Origin: an uncultured Eggerthellaceae bacterium | Lineage (GTDB): Bacteria > Actinomycetota > Coriobacteriia > Coriobacteriales > Eggerthellaceae | Direction: 5' to 3' | NCBI GenBank assembly: GCA_903789375.1 | Contig: CAIFEB010000007.1 | Location: forward strand, 16,577 to 80,576 | Length of the DNA stretch: 64,000 nt | Shown here: positions 47,688 through 55,753 of the stretch, in pieces | How positions within the stretch are numbered: the first letter of the stretch is position 1 | Layout: every line of letters begins with the position of its first letter | The notes under the pieces: model-generated | Database searches by the model: none | Told to the model about the DNA's origin: nothing | The model's input: the letters and a program-made list of their open reading frames with translations, nothing else | Translations under genes and position numbers: made by a program

Positions 47688-49982
47688 ATGTCTGCTTCTG
47701 ATAAGCCATACATCACAGAAGAAGACGGCGTGATGAAAGTGCGCACATGCGCTTGGTCGCCGCCGGGAGACCATCCGGTAGGATGCGGCCTGATCCTTCA
47801 TGTGAAGGACAATAGGCTCGTCAAGGTCGAAGGCGATCCAGATAATCCGGTGACCAATGGGCGTGTGTGCGTTCGTTGCCTTGCGCTCGACGAGATTCTG
47901 TACAACGACAAGAGGCTTCTGTCGCCGATGAAGCGCAATCGTGCTGATCGGGGCAAGGACTCGTGGACGAAAATCTCATGGGACGAAGCCTACGATCTAC
48001 TCGAAGCGAAAATTCGCGAAATCTGGGATAAGTGGGGCGCTGAGACTATTTTCACGCTCACGGGAACAGGTCGTGAATCGACGCTGTACGCGCCTGTATA
48101 CGGGCCCGCTGTCTGCAATACGTGCAATGGCGCTTCAACATATGCGTTCAGCGGCGAGGCATGCTACGGACCTCGCGCCACAATCACGAACTATCTGCTC
48201 GGCGCAGGCGTTCCGGAAATCGATTGGGCGCAATATTGGGAAGATCGTTACGACCATCCAGGATATCAAGTTCCCAAGTACATCATCGTGTGGGGCAAAG
48301 ACCCGCTGTACTCAAGCCCTGATGGGTTCTTCGGGCACTCCATTATCGATTTAATGAAACGCGGCTCGAAGATTATCACCATTGATCCGCGTCTCACCTG
48401 GCTGGGCGCTCATGCGGAATATCATCTGCAGTTGCGCCCCGGGACTGATGCTGCTGTTGGTATGGGTTTGCTCAATGTCATTATTAGCGAGAACCTGTAC
48501 GACCATGACTTCGTCGAACGCTGGACGTACGGATTCGACGAGCTGGCAGAAGCTGTGAAAGAGTGGACCCCCGAAAAGGTTCAAAAGGTCTCGTGGGTTG
48601 ATCCGGAGGCGCTTGTCGGAGCCGCCCGTGCCTTTGCCACGAACGCTCCTTCGACGGCGACCTGGGGTGTTGCGCTCGATCAATCCAAAGCGTCAACGCA
48701 AGCGGCCCAGTGCTTTTTGGCGCTGTGCGCCATTTGCGGGTATATAGACGTTCCTGGTGGTGTGACCATCACTAAGCCCACGAGCTTCATCGGGCAATGG
48801 CGCTACGACATGTCCGATACGATTTCCGACGAGATGGCTGCCAAACACATTGTCGACCTTGATGGCAAGTATGCGCTGTTCAATTCCGGAGCAGCTATGG
48901 GCGGCGTCCAGGGCGATACGCTTCTGAACTGGCTTGAAGGCAAATGGGCCGACCGTCCCGAATACTACAAGTTGCGTATGTGCTGGATTATCGGCACAAA
49001 CCCGCTTGCTTGTATGGCGGACCAGCCGCAGCGCTGGTACGAGGCGATGAAGGATCTTGATTTCATCGTGGCGCAGGACCTCTTCATGACCCCGACCATT
49101 ATGGGTCTTGCAGACTTGGTGCTTCCTCTCTCTACGTTTGCAGAGCACGAGGGTCTGGTTACGCCGAACTACGGACGCAATCAGCATTTCATTGGAGCCA
49201 TGAACGAGGCCGTTCATAATCCCAATACGAAGTCTGACTTGGAAATTCTCATCGATATGGGGAAGCGGATGCGCCCCGAGCTGTGGGAGGGCATGGACAC
49301 GCCAGACAAGTTTTTCGATGCGAAACTCAAAGAGAACTACGGCTATGGCCTCGACGAAGTAAAAGCGGTTCCTGCCAAGATGTCTGGCTACGAATACCGC
49401 AAGTACGAGAAGGGTTTGCTACGAGAAGATGGCAAGCCGGGTTTTGAGACGTCTACGGGGCGTATCGAGCTGTGGTCGCCGGTTCTCGCGGCATTCGGCG
49501 AACAGCCTTTGCCTTATTACGAAGAACCCGAATTCAGCCACATTTCTAAGCCCGAACTCGCAGAGGAATACCCTCTGTACTACACGACAGGTGGTCGCCA
49601 TATTTCGATGTTCCATTCGGAAGACCGGCAAGAGGATTTAACACTGCGTCGTCTGCATCCGTGGCCATTGGTCACCATCAGTCCCCATGTTGCGCAGAAA
49701 TACGGCATCGAGCAGGGCGATTGGGTAGAGATAACCAGCCCGCAGGGGACGATGACGCAAAAGGCGAACATCACTGAAGAGGTCAATGACAAGTTCATTC
49801 ATGTTGAGCATGCCTGGTGGTATCCCGAGCAGGATCCGGAAGCTCCAAATCTCTACGGCGTTTGGAAGTCGAATGCGAACAACCTTATCCCGCATGAAAG
49901 CGTTTCGGTAACGGGCTATGGGGCGCCGTACAAAAACGGCATCTGCAAGATTCGCAAGGTTTCCGGGCTCGATCACGACTAG
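47688..49982 (+). CDS. Molybdopterin oxidoreductase, catechol dehydroxylase/acetylene hydratase-like
   Basis: 764-residue DMSO-reductase family enzyme with no Tat signal, so probably cytoplasmic. The likely Mo ligand is C159 in SGEACYGPRATI, aligned with the Sec/Cys-His-Gly-Pro segment of formate dehydrogenases. The Fe-S motif is unusual: C21 and C33 are eleven residues apart instead of CxxCxxxC; H29 stands where the second cysteine would be; C61 and C64 follow. Other family blocks are present (KISWDEAYDLL, IIVWGKDPLYS, DPRLTWLGAHAEYHLQLRPGTDAAV). Gene set (12-TM LuxR, small ferredoxin, MFS) matches catechol dehydroxylase clusters of gut Coriobacteriia. Substrate unknown. AGAGGAGAGG precedes the ATG. 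Confidence 0.85.
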   Translation: MSASDKPYITEEDGVMKVRTCAWSPPGDHPVGCGLILHVKDNRLVKVEGDPDNPVTNGRVCVRCLALDEILYNDKRLLSPMKRNRADRGKDSWTKISWDEAYDLLEAKIREIWDKWGAETIFTLTGTGRESTLYAPVYGPAVCNTCNGASTYAFSGEACYGPRATITNYLLGAGVPEIDWAQYWEDRYDHPGYQVPKYIIVWGKDPLYSSPDGFFGHSIIDLMKRGSKIITIDPRLTWLGAHAEYHLQLRPGTDAAVGMGLLNVIISENLYDHDFVERWTYGFDELAEAVKEWTPEKVQKVSWVDPEALVGAARAFATNAPSTATWGVALDQSKASTQAAQCFLALCAICGYIDVPGGVTITKPTSFIGQWRYDMSDTISDEMAAKHIVDLDGKYALFNSGAAMGGVQGDTLLNWLEGKWADRPEYYKLRMCWIIGTNPLACMADQPQRWYEAMKDLDFIVAQDLFMTPTIMGLADLVLPLSTFAEHEGLVTPNYGRNQHFIGAMNEAVHNPNTKSDLEILIDMGKRMRPELWEGMDTPDKFFDAKLKENYGYGLDEVKAVPAKMSGYEYRKYEKGLLREDGKPGFETSTGRIELWSPVLAAFGEQPLPYYEEPEFSHISKPELAEEYPLYYTTGGRHISMFHSEDRQEDLTLRRLHPWPLVTISPHVAQKYGIEQGDWVEITSPQGTMTQKANITEEVNDKFIHVEHAWWYPEQDPEAPNLYGVWKSNANNLIPHESVSVTGYGAPYKNGICKIRKVSGLDHD

Positions 49983-49994
49983 GGGGTGGAAGAC

Positions 49995-50327
49995 ATGGAA
50001 TACGGAATGCTAATCAACTATGGCCTGTGCACGGGTTGCGATTCGTGCGAGGTTTCGTGCTTGAAGGAGAAGGGGCTCCCGAAAGACGAATGGGGCATCA
50101 AAGTTCAGCAGATCGGACCGAAAAAGCTAGGCGGTGCGTGGGAGTGGGATTACGTGCCCGTTCCATCGCGGCTGTGCGACCTGTGCGAGGAGAGGCGGTC
50201 CGCCGGAAAGATGGCACCGTGTCAGCTTCATTGCCTGGCGCAGGTCATAGAGATTCTACCCGTTGAGGATATCCCCGCTCGGATGGTTGAACTTGGCGGC
50301 AAGAAGGTCACGTGCTTCATGCCGTAG
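49995..50327 (+). CDS. Small two-cluster 4Fe-4S protein, partner of the molybdopterin enzyme
   Basis: 110 residues. First group CTGCDSCEVSC is C-x2-C-x2-C-x3-C. The second is CDLC...CQLHC, C-x2-C-x11-C-x3-C, so two [4Fe-4S] clusters as in other short DMSO-reductase beta subunits, without the other two clusters or a membrane anchor. It is the probable electron donor to the preceding enzyme. ATG 49995 follows GGGGGTGGA; only 12 bases separate the genes. Confidence 0.88.
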   Translation: MEYGMLINYGLCTGCDSCEVSCLKEKGLPKDEWGIKVQQIGPKKLGGAWEWDYVPVPSRLCDLCEERRSAGKMAPCQLHCLAQVIEILPVEDIPARMVELGGKKVTCFMP

Positions 50328-50347
50328 GGGACGCCTGAAGGATGACG

Positions 50348-50377
50348 ACGCGCTCGACTGGGATGCGAGCGCGTTTA
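50348..50377 (+). terminator. Intra-cluster hairpin after the ferredoxin-like gene
   Basis: 9-bp stem ACGCGCTCG (50348-50356) with 50366-50374 and a TTT tail. May partly stop transcription before the unknown gene. Confidence 0.65.
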
Positions 50378-50402
50378 CTGCGAGGTGAAATAGGGGGGAG
50401 CC

Positions 50403-50873
50403 ATGCTGCCGCAGCTCAAGAAGGGATTCACGACGGTCGTTGACTTGGCGGACTTCGAAAGAATCACGTGGTCATATTTGACTAACGTCAAGATGACTTG
50501 GGAATACGACGGCATGGCTTACTTGTTCCGCGCGAAAGGGATTCCCCTTTATGGCAAAGATTTGGGGTCGCTGAAGATGAACCACCCCATTGTCACGATG
50601 GCCGTCCCTCAAAGCAAAGACGTGAATTACGGCGTCGATATCTACGTGCCATCGGAGCGCTTGGAAGAAGCACGTTCATTGACGGGGGACGAGGAGAGGC
50701 TGAAGGAGTGCGCGCGAAAGGAAGCCATTGAAGGCGACAAAGCGCATCGAGAATTTGATCAGCGTGCGCGTGCTGCGCGACAGCAAAGCGAAAAGGCGCG
50801 GTTCGATCGCAGAAGGGGGAAAGCGCGAACCTTCGTGACGCCGTCTTCTTTGCGTGCTTGGTTTCACCTGTAA
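50403..50873 (+). CDS. Unknown 156-residue protein in the molybdopterin cluster
   Basis: I do not recognise it. The N-terminal 95 residues look folded (FTTVVDLADFERITWSYLTN, MAYLFRAKGIPLYGKDLGSL, VDIYVPSERLEEARSL). The rest is a highly charged, probably helical basic tail (KEAIEGDKAHREFDQRARAA and beyond). No cysteines apart from one, no membrane helix, no signal. GGGGGGAG precedes the ATG. Its place between ferredoxin and transporter suggests a role in the pathway, such as a chaperone or a substrate-binding accessory; the sequence does not decide. Confidence 0.75.
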   Translation: MLPQLKKGFTTVVDLADFERITWSYLTNVKMTWEYDGMAYLFRAKGIPLYGKDLGSLKMNHPIVTMAVPQSKDVNYGVDIYVPSERLEEARSLTGDEERLKECARKEAIEGDKAHREFDQRARAARQQSEKARFDRRRGKARTFVTPSSLRAWFHL

Positions 50874-50907
50874 CGAATAATCACGAAGCATCCAACAAGG
50901 AGGGGCA

Positions 50908-52239
50908 ATGCTTCAAACAATCGAAGATAGCGCGCCGAAGAAGCAGAAGAAGCTTCATTATGCGTTTATTATCTGCTTGGGAGGGTTTCTTACCCAGTTC
51001 ATAGTGCTGAGCGCCCAGCGTTTGCCTGCAATCACGCTGGAGCCTATCCGTCAGACGCTTGGCGTGAACTATGCTGAAGTTGGTCTTATCACGTCGGTGT
51101 ATATGATTTTCTACGCAGGACTTTCTTTTGCGTGGGGCATGCTTGCCGACCGCATAGGTACGCGAAAGTCGTTAGTTGCTGCGTGCTCTTTGGCAGCGAT
51201 AGGCGCGTTGCTTTTTGGATTTTTCGCGCCAAAGGGACTTGGCGTCGCGATCGTGACATGGGCCATTACCGGCTGCGGTACTGCAGGTTTGCTGATGGCT
51301 ATTCTTCCGAAGATTGTGTCGCGCTGGTTCGCTCCGAACAAGCGCGGTTTCGGAATGAGCCTCATAACCCCTGGTGCGAACTTCTCGGCTATCGTTTTGG
51401 GCATCGTTGCGCCGCCGATTGTCGCTAGCATGGGCTGGGCTATGTCGTACGTCATTTTCGGCATTGTGTACGCCGCCATAGCGATATTCATTGCGATTGT
51501 GTTCCGCGAAGGGCCCGAGGAACTCGGCTTGGCTCCCTATGGCGCGCCTGCGGGAACCCAGGCCGCTCCTGAACCAATCATTGCTGAAGAAAAGCGGGAA
51601 GCTGAGCCCAAAGGCAATGGCAAAAGCGCTATCTCACGCGTTTTGAAAATGCCTATCACCTGGCATTTCGGAGTGTTTTACATCGTTTACCAGGTCGGCT
51701 TCATGGCGGCTACGCAATACTATGTGGCGTCGATTCAGGCTGCTGGCTATTCTCTTGCGCAGGCTTCTCTTGGCATTACGTGGGCAGGCGTGCTGACCAT
51801 CTGCACCGAACTTGTGCTCGGGCAGCTGTCTGACCGACTTGAACGCAAAAACATCATTGCGTTCATGGTCGCTATCAATGCTGTGTTTGGCTTTGGGTAC
51901 TACTTCTATCTAACGGGTTCCGCGATCCCATCTCTTGCGATTTGCTACGTCTTCGTTGCCATCATCACCGCTTCAACGGGAGTCATTACGGTGATTATGA
52001 CTGCTGCAGGCGAATATTACCCGCAGGACATTCGAGCAACGGGTACGGGCGTTGTGGGAACCATCAACATCGTGGGTCGTTACCTTGGCCCGTGGATTGC
52101 CGGCATGATTATCGATGCAACAGGAGTTGTGGGCAACTCGTTCCTGTTGGTGGGCATCGCGATGGCAATAGCTGCTGCGATTGCGTTCTCCCTTCCTCGA
52201 AAGCGTGCTAAGAAGACGAGAGTTGCAGTCGCTGCGTAA
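50908..52239 (+). CDS. MFS transporter (OFA-like family)
   Basis: 443 residues with 12 transmembrane helices and a central cytoplasmic loop rich in charged residues (about 208-240). The helix 2-3 loop motif GMLADRIGTRKS and its repeat GQLSDRLERKN are typical of MFS; the fold resembles oxalate/formate-type antiporters. Follows the unknown gene and is likely the substrate importer or substrate/product antiporter for the molybdopterin enzyme. AAGGAGGGG precedes the ATG. Confidence 0.88.
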   Translation: MLQTIEDSAPKKQKKLHYAFIICLGGFLTQFIVLSAQRLPAITLEPIRQTLGVNYAEVGLITSVYMIFYAGLSFAWGMLADRIGTRKSLVAACSLAAIGALLFGFFAPKGLGVAIVTWAITGCGTAGLLMAILPKIVSRWFAPNKRGFGMSLITPGANFSAIVLGIVAPPIVASMGWAMSYVIFGIVYAAIAIFIAIVFREGPEELGLAPYGAPAGTQAAPEPIIAEEKREAEPKGNGKSAISRVLKMPITWHFGVFYIVYQVGFMAATQYYVASIQAAGYSLAQASLGITWAGVLTICTELVLGQLSDRLERKNIIAFMVAINAVFGFGYYFYLTGSAIPSLAICYVFVAIITASTGVITVIMTAAGEYYPQDIRATGTGVVGTINIVGRYLGPWIAGMIIDATGVVGNSFLLVGIAMAIAAAIAFSLPRKRAKKTRVAVAA

Positions 52240-52288
52240 ATTGTTTGTTGTCAGGTGTGAGCTAGATCTTTTGTAGAAGGCGGGAGCC

Positions 52289-52322
52289 GTGTGGGCGCAT
52301 GCGTATACGCATGCGCCCACAC
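52289..52322. repeat. 34-bp perfect palindrome between transporter and zinc-ribbon genes
   Basis: GTGTGGGCGCATGCGTA (52289-52305) is followed directly by its exact reverse complement (52306-52322), without a loop. No T-run follows, so it is not an ordinary terminator. It lies 24 bases before the ATG of the next gene. Confidence 0.95.
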
Positions 52323-52345
52323 GCATATAGATGAAAGGTACTTCG

Positions 52346-52549
52346 ATGGCCTGCATGTTCTGCACGCATTGCGGCGCATGTTCAACGTGGCGAGTGAACG
52401 AACCAGGGTATTGTCCTCTATGTGGGGCGAAAGCTCCTCTCGATAAGAGGAGCTGCCCAACGTGCGGCGCGCCGATTGCTCGTCCGGCTGGTGAGGTGAG
52501 TGGTCCGGCAAAGGGTTTGCGAGATTCAGCGGCCAGGTCCCGGTTTTAA
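52346..52549 (+). CDS. Small zinc-ribbon protein
   Basis: 67 residues. CxxCG pairs: CTHCG near the start, then CPLCG and CPTCG; the rest is a Pro/Gly/Arg tail. The CPLCG..CPTCG pair forms a zinc ribbon typical of short DUF-like proteins. Function unknown. ATG 52346 is chosen with GAAAGG 6 bases upstream; the ATG at 52331 would add five residues. It follows the 34-bp palindrome and may be the last gene of the accessory cluster. Confidence 0.65.
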   Translation: MACMFCTHCGACSTWRVNEPGYCPLCGAKAPLDKRSCPTCGAPIARPAGEVSGPAKGLRDSAARSRF

Positions 52550-52742
52550 GTCAAGATGTTCAATGATGATGCGTTCTCATTTCCGTCCAATTTGCCTGCC
52601 GTTTCGCCCCAGAGCATGAACGAGCGAGCATCAAGTAGATTTCATCCAAGGCTTCATCTTCCTCTTTCTTCCTCGAAAACCCTGGTAACGGGGCCTATCA
52701 ACGCGTTAAGTAACATAATGTAAACGTGGTACATGAGGTAAC

Positions 52743-52771
52743 TTGACACGTAGGGACTTAGATTTTATATT
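52743..52771 (+). promoter_or_regulatory. Sigma-70 type promoter of dnaK
   Basis: TTGACA (52743-52748), a 17-base spacer and TATATT (52766-52771). Predicted start of transcription near 52778. This is the best promoter match in the window. Confidence 0.8.
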
Positions 52772-52800
52772 CACAATCGTTGAAAGTATGTTGAGTGTCC

Positions 52801-52842
52801 CAAGAAGGGCGCGGCACCGTTTTCGCGGACGCGCCCTTCTTG
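52801..52842 (+). other. Hairpin in the dnaK leader
   Basis: Perfect 13-bp stem (CAAGAAGGGCGCG at 52801-52813 with 52830-52842) with a 16-base loop. It lies between the predicted start of transcription and the dnaK ATG; there is no T-run, so it is not a standard terminator. Confidence 0.8.
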
Positions 52843-52895
52843 CAAGCTCGGCATCCCAACCACGGTTTCAAACACTCCGATGAGAGGAAGACATA

Positions 52896-54836
52896 ATGGG
52901 CAAGATTCTTGGTATCGACCTCGGCACCACGAACTCGGCAATGGCAGTCATGGAGGGCAGCGAACCCGAAATCCTCGTGAACGCGGAAGGCGATCGCACC
53001 ACCCCGTCCGTCGAGGGCTTCCGCAAAGACGGCGAGCGCGTCGTCGGCAAAGCCGCCAAGAACCAGGCTGTGACCAACCCCGAGAACACCGTTTCCTCGG
53101 TGAAGCGCTTCATCGGGCGTTCGTACAACGAAACGCTCAACGAGCAGAAGAGCGTCAGCTACAAGGTCGAGGCCGGCAAGGACGGCCGTGCGGTCATCGA
53201 CATCGACGGCAAGCAGTACACGCCGGAGGAGATTTCGGCGATGGTCCTGCAGAAGCTCAAGGCCGACGCTGAGAAGCGCCTGGGCCAGCCGGTGACCGAA
53301 GCGGTCATCACCGTCCCGGCGTACTTCAACGACGCGCAGCGTCAGGCCACCAAGGATGCGGGCAAGATCGCGGGCCTGGACGTCAAGCGCATCATCAACG
53401 AGCCGACGGCTGCTGCACTCGCCTACGGCTTGGACAAGACGAACAAAGACGAGAAGATCCTGGTCTTCGACCTGGGCGGCGGCACGTTCGACGTGTCCGT
53501 CCTGGAGCTGGGCGACGGCGTGTTCGAAGTTGTCGCCACGGCCGGTGACAACCACCTGGGCGGCGACGATTGGGACCAGCGCGTGATCGATTGGATGGCC
53601 GACAAATTCCAGAAGGACAACGGCATCGACCTGCGCAAGGACAAGATGGCGTTGCAGCGTTTGAAGGAGGCCGCCGAGAAGGCGAAGATGGAGCTGTCCT
53701 CCACCACGCAGGCCAACATCAACCTGCCGTTCATCACGGCCGACGCCACGGGCCCGAAGCACCTGGACTACACGCTGACCCGCGCGGAGTTCGAGCGCAT
53801 CACGCACGACCTGCTGGAGCGCTGCCGCAAGCCTGTCGAGCAGGCGCTGCATGACGCGGGCCTGTCCTCCAGCCAGATCGACCAGGTCATCCTGGTCGGC
53901 GGCTCCACCCGTATGCCGGCGGTTCAGGACCTGGTCAAGCAGATGACGGGCAAGCAGCCCAACATGTCGGTGAACCCCGACGAGGTCGTGGCCATGGGCG
54001 CTGCCGTTCAGGGCGGCGTGCTCGCCGGCGACGTCGAGGGCATCCTGCTTCTGGACGTCACCCCGCTGTCGCTGGGCGTTGAGACCATGGGCGGCGTGAT
54101 GACCAAGATGATCGACCGCAACACCACGATCCCGACCCGCAAGTCCGAAATCTACTCCACGGCCGCCGACAACCAGACGTCCGTCGAGATTCACGTCCTG
54201 CAGGGCGAGCGCCCGATGGCCGCTGACAACAAGACGCTCGGTCGCTTCCAGCTGACCGGCATCCCGGCGGCGCGCCGCGGCGTGCCTCAGATCGAGGTCA
54301 CCTTCGACATCGACGCGAACGGCATCGTCAACGTGTCCGCCAAGGACCTGGGCACCGGCAAGCAGCAGCAGATCACCATCAGCGGCTCCACGGCTCTGTC
54401 CGACGACGAGGTCGACCGCATGGTCAAGGACGCCGAATCCCATGCGCAGGAAGACGAGAAGCGTAAGGAAGAGGTTGAGGTCCGCAACAACACCGACTCG
54501 CTGGTCAACGCCACGCAGCAGACCCTCGACGAAGTGGGCGACAAGGCTCCGGCCGACACGAAGAAGGCTGCCGAGGACGCCATCGCCGAGGCGAAGAGCG
54601 CTCTGGCCGGCACCGACATCGACGCCATCAAGGCTGCTCAGGAGAAGCTGCAGCAGGCCGGTTACAAGCTGGCCGAGGTCGTCTACGCTCAGCAGGGCGC
54701 GGCGCAGCAGGGTGCTGCGGGCGCGAACCCCGCGGGCGGCGCGGCTGCTCAGCAGCAGGCTTCGCAGGGCGGCAACGATGACACCATCGAGGCCGACTAC
54801 GAGGTCGTCGACGACAACGACAAGGAAGGGAAGTAA
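52896..54836 (+). CDS. dnaK: Chaperone DnaK (Hsp70)
   Basis: 646-residue Hsp70. N-terminal signature [16 protein letters not shown], phosphate-binding [26 protein letters not shown], linker [16 protein letters not shown] ([17 protein letters not shown]), and a disordered Gln/Ala tail ending in the acidic [15 protein letters not shown]. It folds client proteins with GrpE and DnaJ. It heads the operon; GAGAGGAAG is its ribosome site. Confidence 0.98.
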   Translation: MGKILGIDLGTTNSAMAVMEGSEPEILVNAEGDRTTPSVEGFRKDGERVVGKAAKNQAVTNPENTVSSVKRFIGRSYNETLNEQKSVSYKVEAGKDGRAVIDIDGKQYTPEEISAMVLQKLKADAEKRLGQPVTEAVITVPAYFNDAQRQATKDAGKIAGLDVKRIINEPTAAALAYGLDKTNKDEKILVFDLGGGTFDVSVLELGDGVFEVVATAGDNHLGGDDWDQRVIDWMADKFQKDNGIDLRKDKMALQRLKEAAEKAKMELSSTTQANINLPFITADATGPKHLDYTLTRAEFERITHDLLERCRKPVEQALHDAGLSSSQIDQVILVGGSTRMPAVQDLVKQMTGKQPNMSVNPDEVVAMGAAVQGGVLAGDVEGILLLDVTPLSLGVETMGGVMTKMIDRNTTIPTRKSEIYSTAADNQTSVEIHVLQGERPMAADNKTLGRFQLTGIPAARRGVPQIEVTFDIDANGIVNVSAKDLGTGKQQQITISGSTALSDDEVDRMVKDAESHAQEDEKRKEEVEVRNNTDSLVNATQQTLDEVGDKAPADTKKAAEDAIAEAKSALAGTDIDAIKAAQEKLQQAGYKLAEVVYAQQGAAQQGAAGANPAGGAAAQQQASQGGNDDTIEADYEVVDDNDKEGK

Positions 54837-54841
54837 GCATC

Positions 54842-55627
54842 ATGGCAACGCCGAATGGACCCTCGCGCAACGGCGCGGATCGCGGCAATGCCGAGGGCTT
54901 CAACATCCCTATCGAATCGGATGATGCACCTCAGGCGAACGGTCAGCCGTCCGCCGACGAGAAGCCGTCGTCCGAAGCGCAGCAGGCCCCGCAGAACGCC
55001 GCCGGTGACAAACCGGCGGCCGGGGCCGCCCCGGATGCACCGGCGCAGGACGCGTCGGACGCAAAGCCCGCAGGCGACCAGAAGGATGCCGGCGGGGCAG
55101 ACGATCCCGACGTGGTTGCGGAAGCGGAGGCGGTCATCGACAGCGCCGAGCTGGACAAGGCCAAGAAGGAAGCGTCCGATTGGCAGGACCGCTATCTTCG
55201 CCTTCACGCCGAGTGGGACACGTACCGCCGCCGCACCAACGAGGAGCGTGCCGAAGAGAAGGCGCGCGCTTCGGAGAAGCTGGTCAAGAATCTGCTTCCC
55301 GTGATCGACGACTTCGAGCGCACGATCGACTACGCCGAGAAGAACGGCGAGGGCGACCTGCTGAACGGCGTGAAGGCCGTTCATACCAAGCTTCTGGACG
55401 TGCTCCAGAAGGACGGCGTCGAGGTGCTCGATCCGGCTGGCGAGGCCTACGATGCGCTCGAGGCGCAGGCGGTTGCCACCGTCGACGACCCCAGCGTGCC
55501 GGAGGAAACGGTCGCACAGGTGTACCAGAAGGGCTACAAGATGGGCGCCAAGGTCCTCAGAGCGGCCATGGTGACCGTCACAACCGGCGGGCCCAAGCGG
55601 GAGAAGAAGTCCGCTGACAACGAGTAA
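54842..55627 (+). CDS. grpE: Nucleotide exchange factor GrpE
   Basis: 261 residues. Residues 1-95 are a low-complexity Asp/Ala/Pro/Gln stretch, longer than the usual short tail; then the long dimerising helix (DWQDRYLRLHAEWDTYRRRT) and the four-helix/beta-domain end (VLDPAGEAYDALEAQAV, MGAKVLRAAMVTVT). It releases ADP from DnaK. Begins 5 bases after dnaK. A terminator lies after it, before dnaJ. Confidence 0.94.
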   Translation: MATPNGPSRNGADRGNAEGFNIPIESDDAPQANGQPSADEKPSSEAQQAPQNAAGDKPAAGAAPDAPAQDASDAKPAGDQKDAGGADDPDVVAEAEAVIDSAELDKAKKEASDWQDRYLRLHAEWDTYRRRTNEERAEEKARASEKLVKNLLPVIDDFERTIDYAEKNGEGDLLNGVKAVHTKLLDVLQKDGVEVLDPAGEAYDALEAQAVATVDDPSVPEETVAQVYQKGYKMGAKVLRAAMVTVTTGGPKREKKSADNE

Positions 55628-55633
55628 GAGCAT

Positions 55634-55666
55634 GAAGGCGGGCTGGTTGCAGTCCGCCTTCTTTTT
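55634..55666 (+). terminator. Terminator between grpE and dnaJ
   Basis: GAAGGCGG (55634-55641) pairs with CCGCCTTC (55654-55661), followed by TTTTT: an intrinsic terminator with a good tail inside the heat-shock cluster. Confidence 0.88.
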
Positions 55667-55682
55667 CCCGCGAACGCGCCGG

Positions 55683-55703
55683 GGCTCCGCAACGTGCGGA
55701 GCC
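55683..55703 (+). other. Second hairpin before dnaJ
   Basis: GGCTCCGCA (55683-55691) pairs with TGCGGAGCC (55695-55703), 3-base loop. An AT-rich TATATA (55723-55728) follows and could be a promoter for dnaJ-hspR-clpB. Confidence 0.6.
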
Positions 55704-55753
55704 TTCGCGCGGGCGCGGTTCATATATACAGAAAGTGAAAGGTGGCGGGACGT

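Larger units (their letters stand above)
52550..52895. other. Regulatory region of the dnaK operon
   Basis: Holds the promoter and leader hairpin listed separately. I searched for the CIRCE element (TTAGCACTC, nine bases, GAGTGCTAA) and a full HspR HAIR operator (CTTGAGT, seven bases, ACTCAAG) and found neither; only a single TTGAGT half-site (52791-52796) is seen. Confidence 0.6.

Noticed and set aside
52550..52895. CIRCE or full HAIR operator upstream of dnaK
   Set aside because: Only a TTGAGT half-site is seen; no inverted partner at the right distance.
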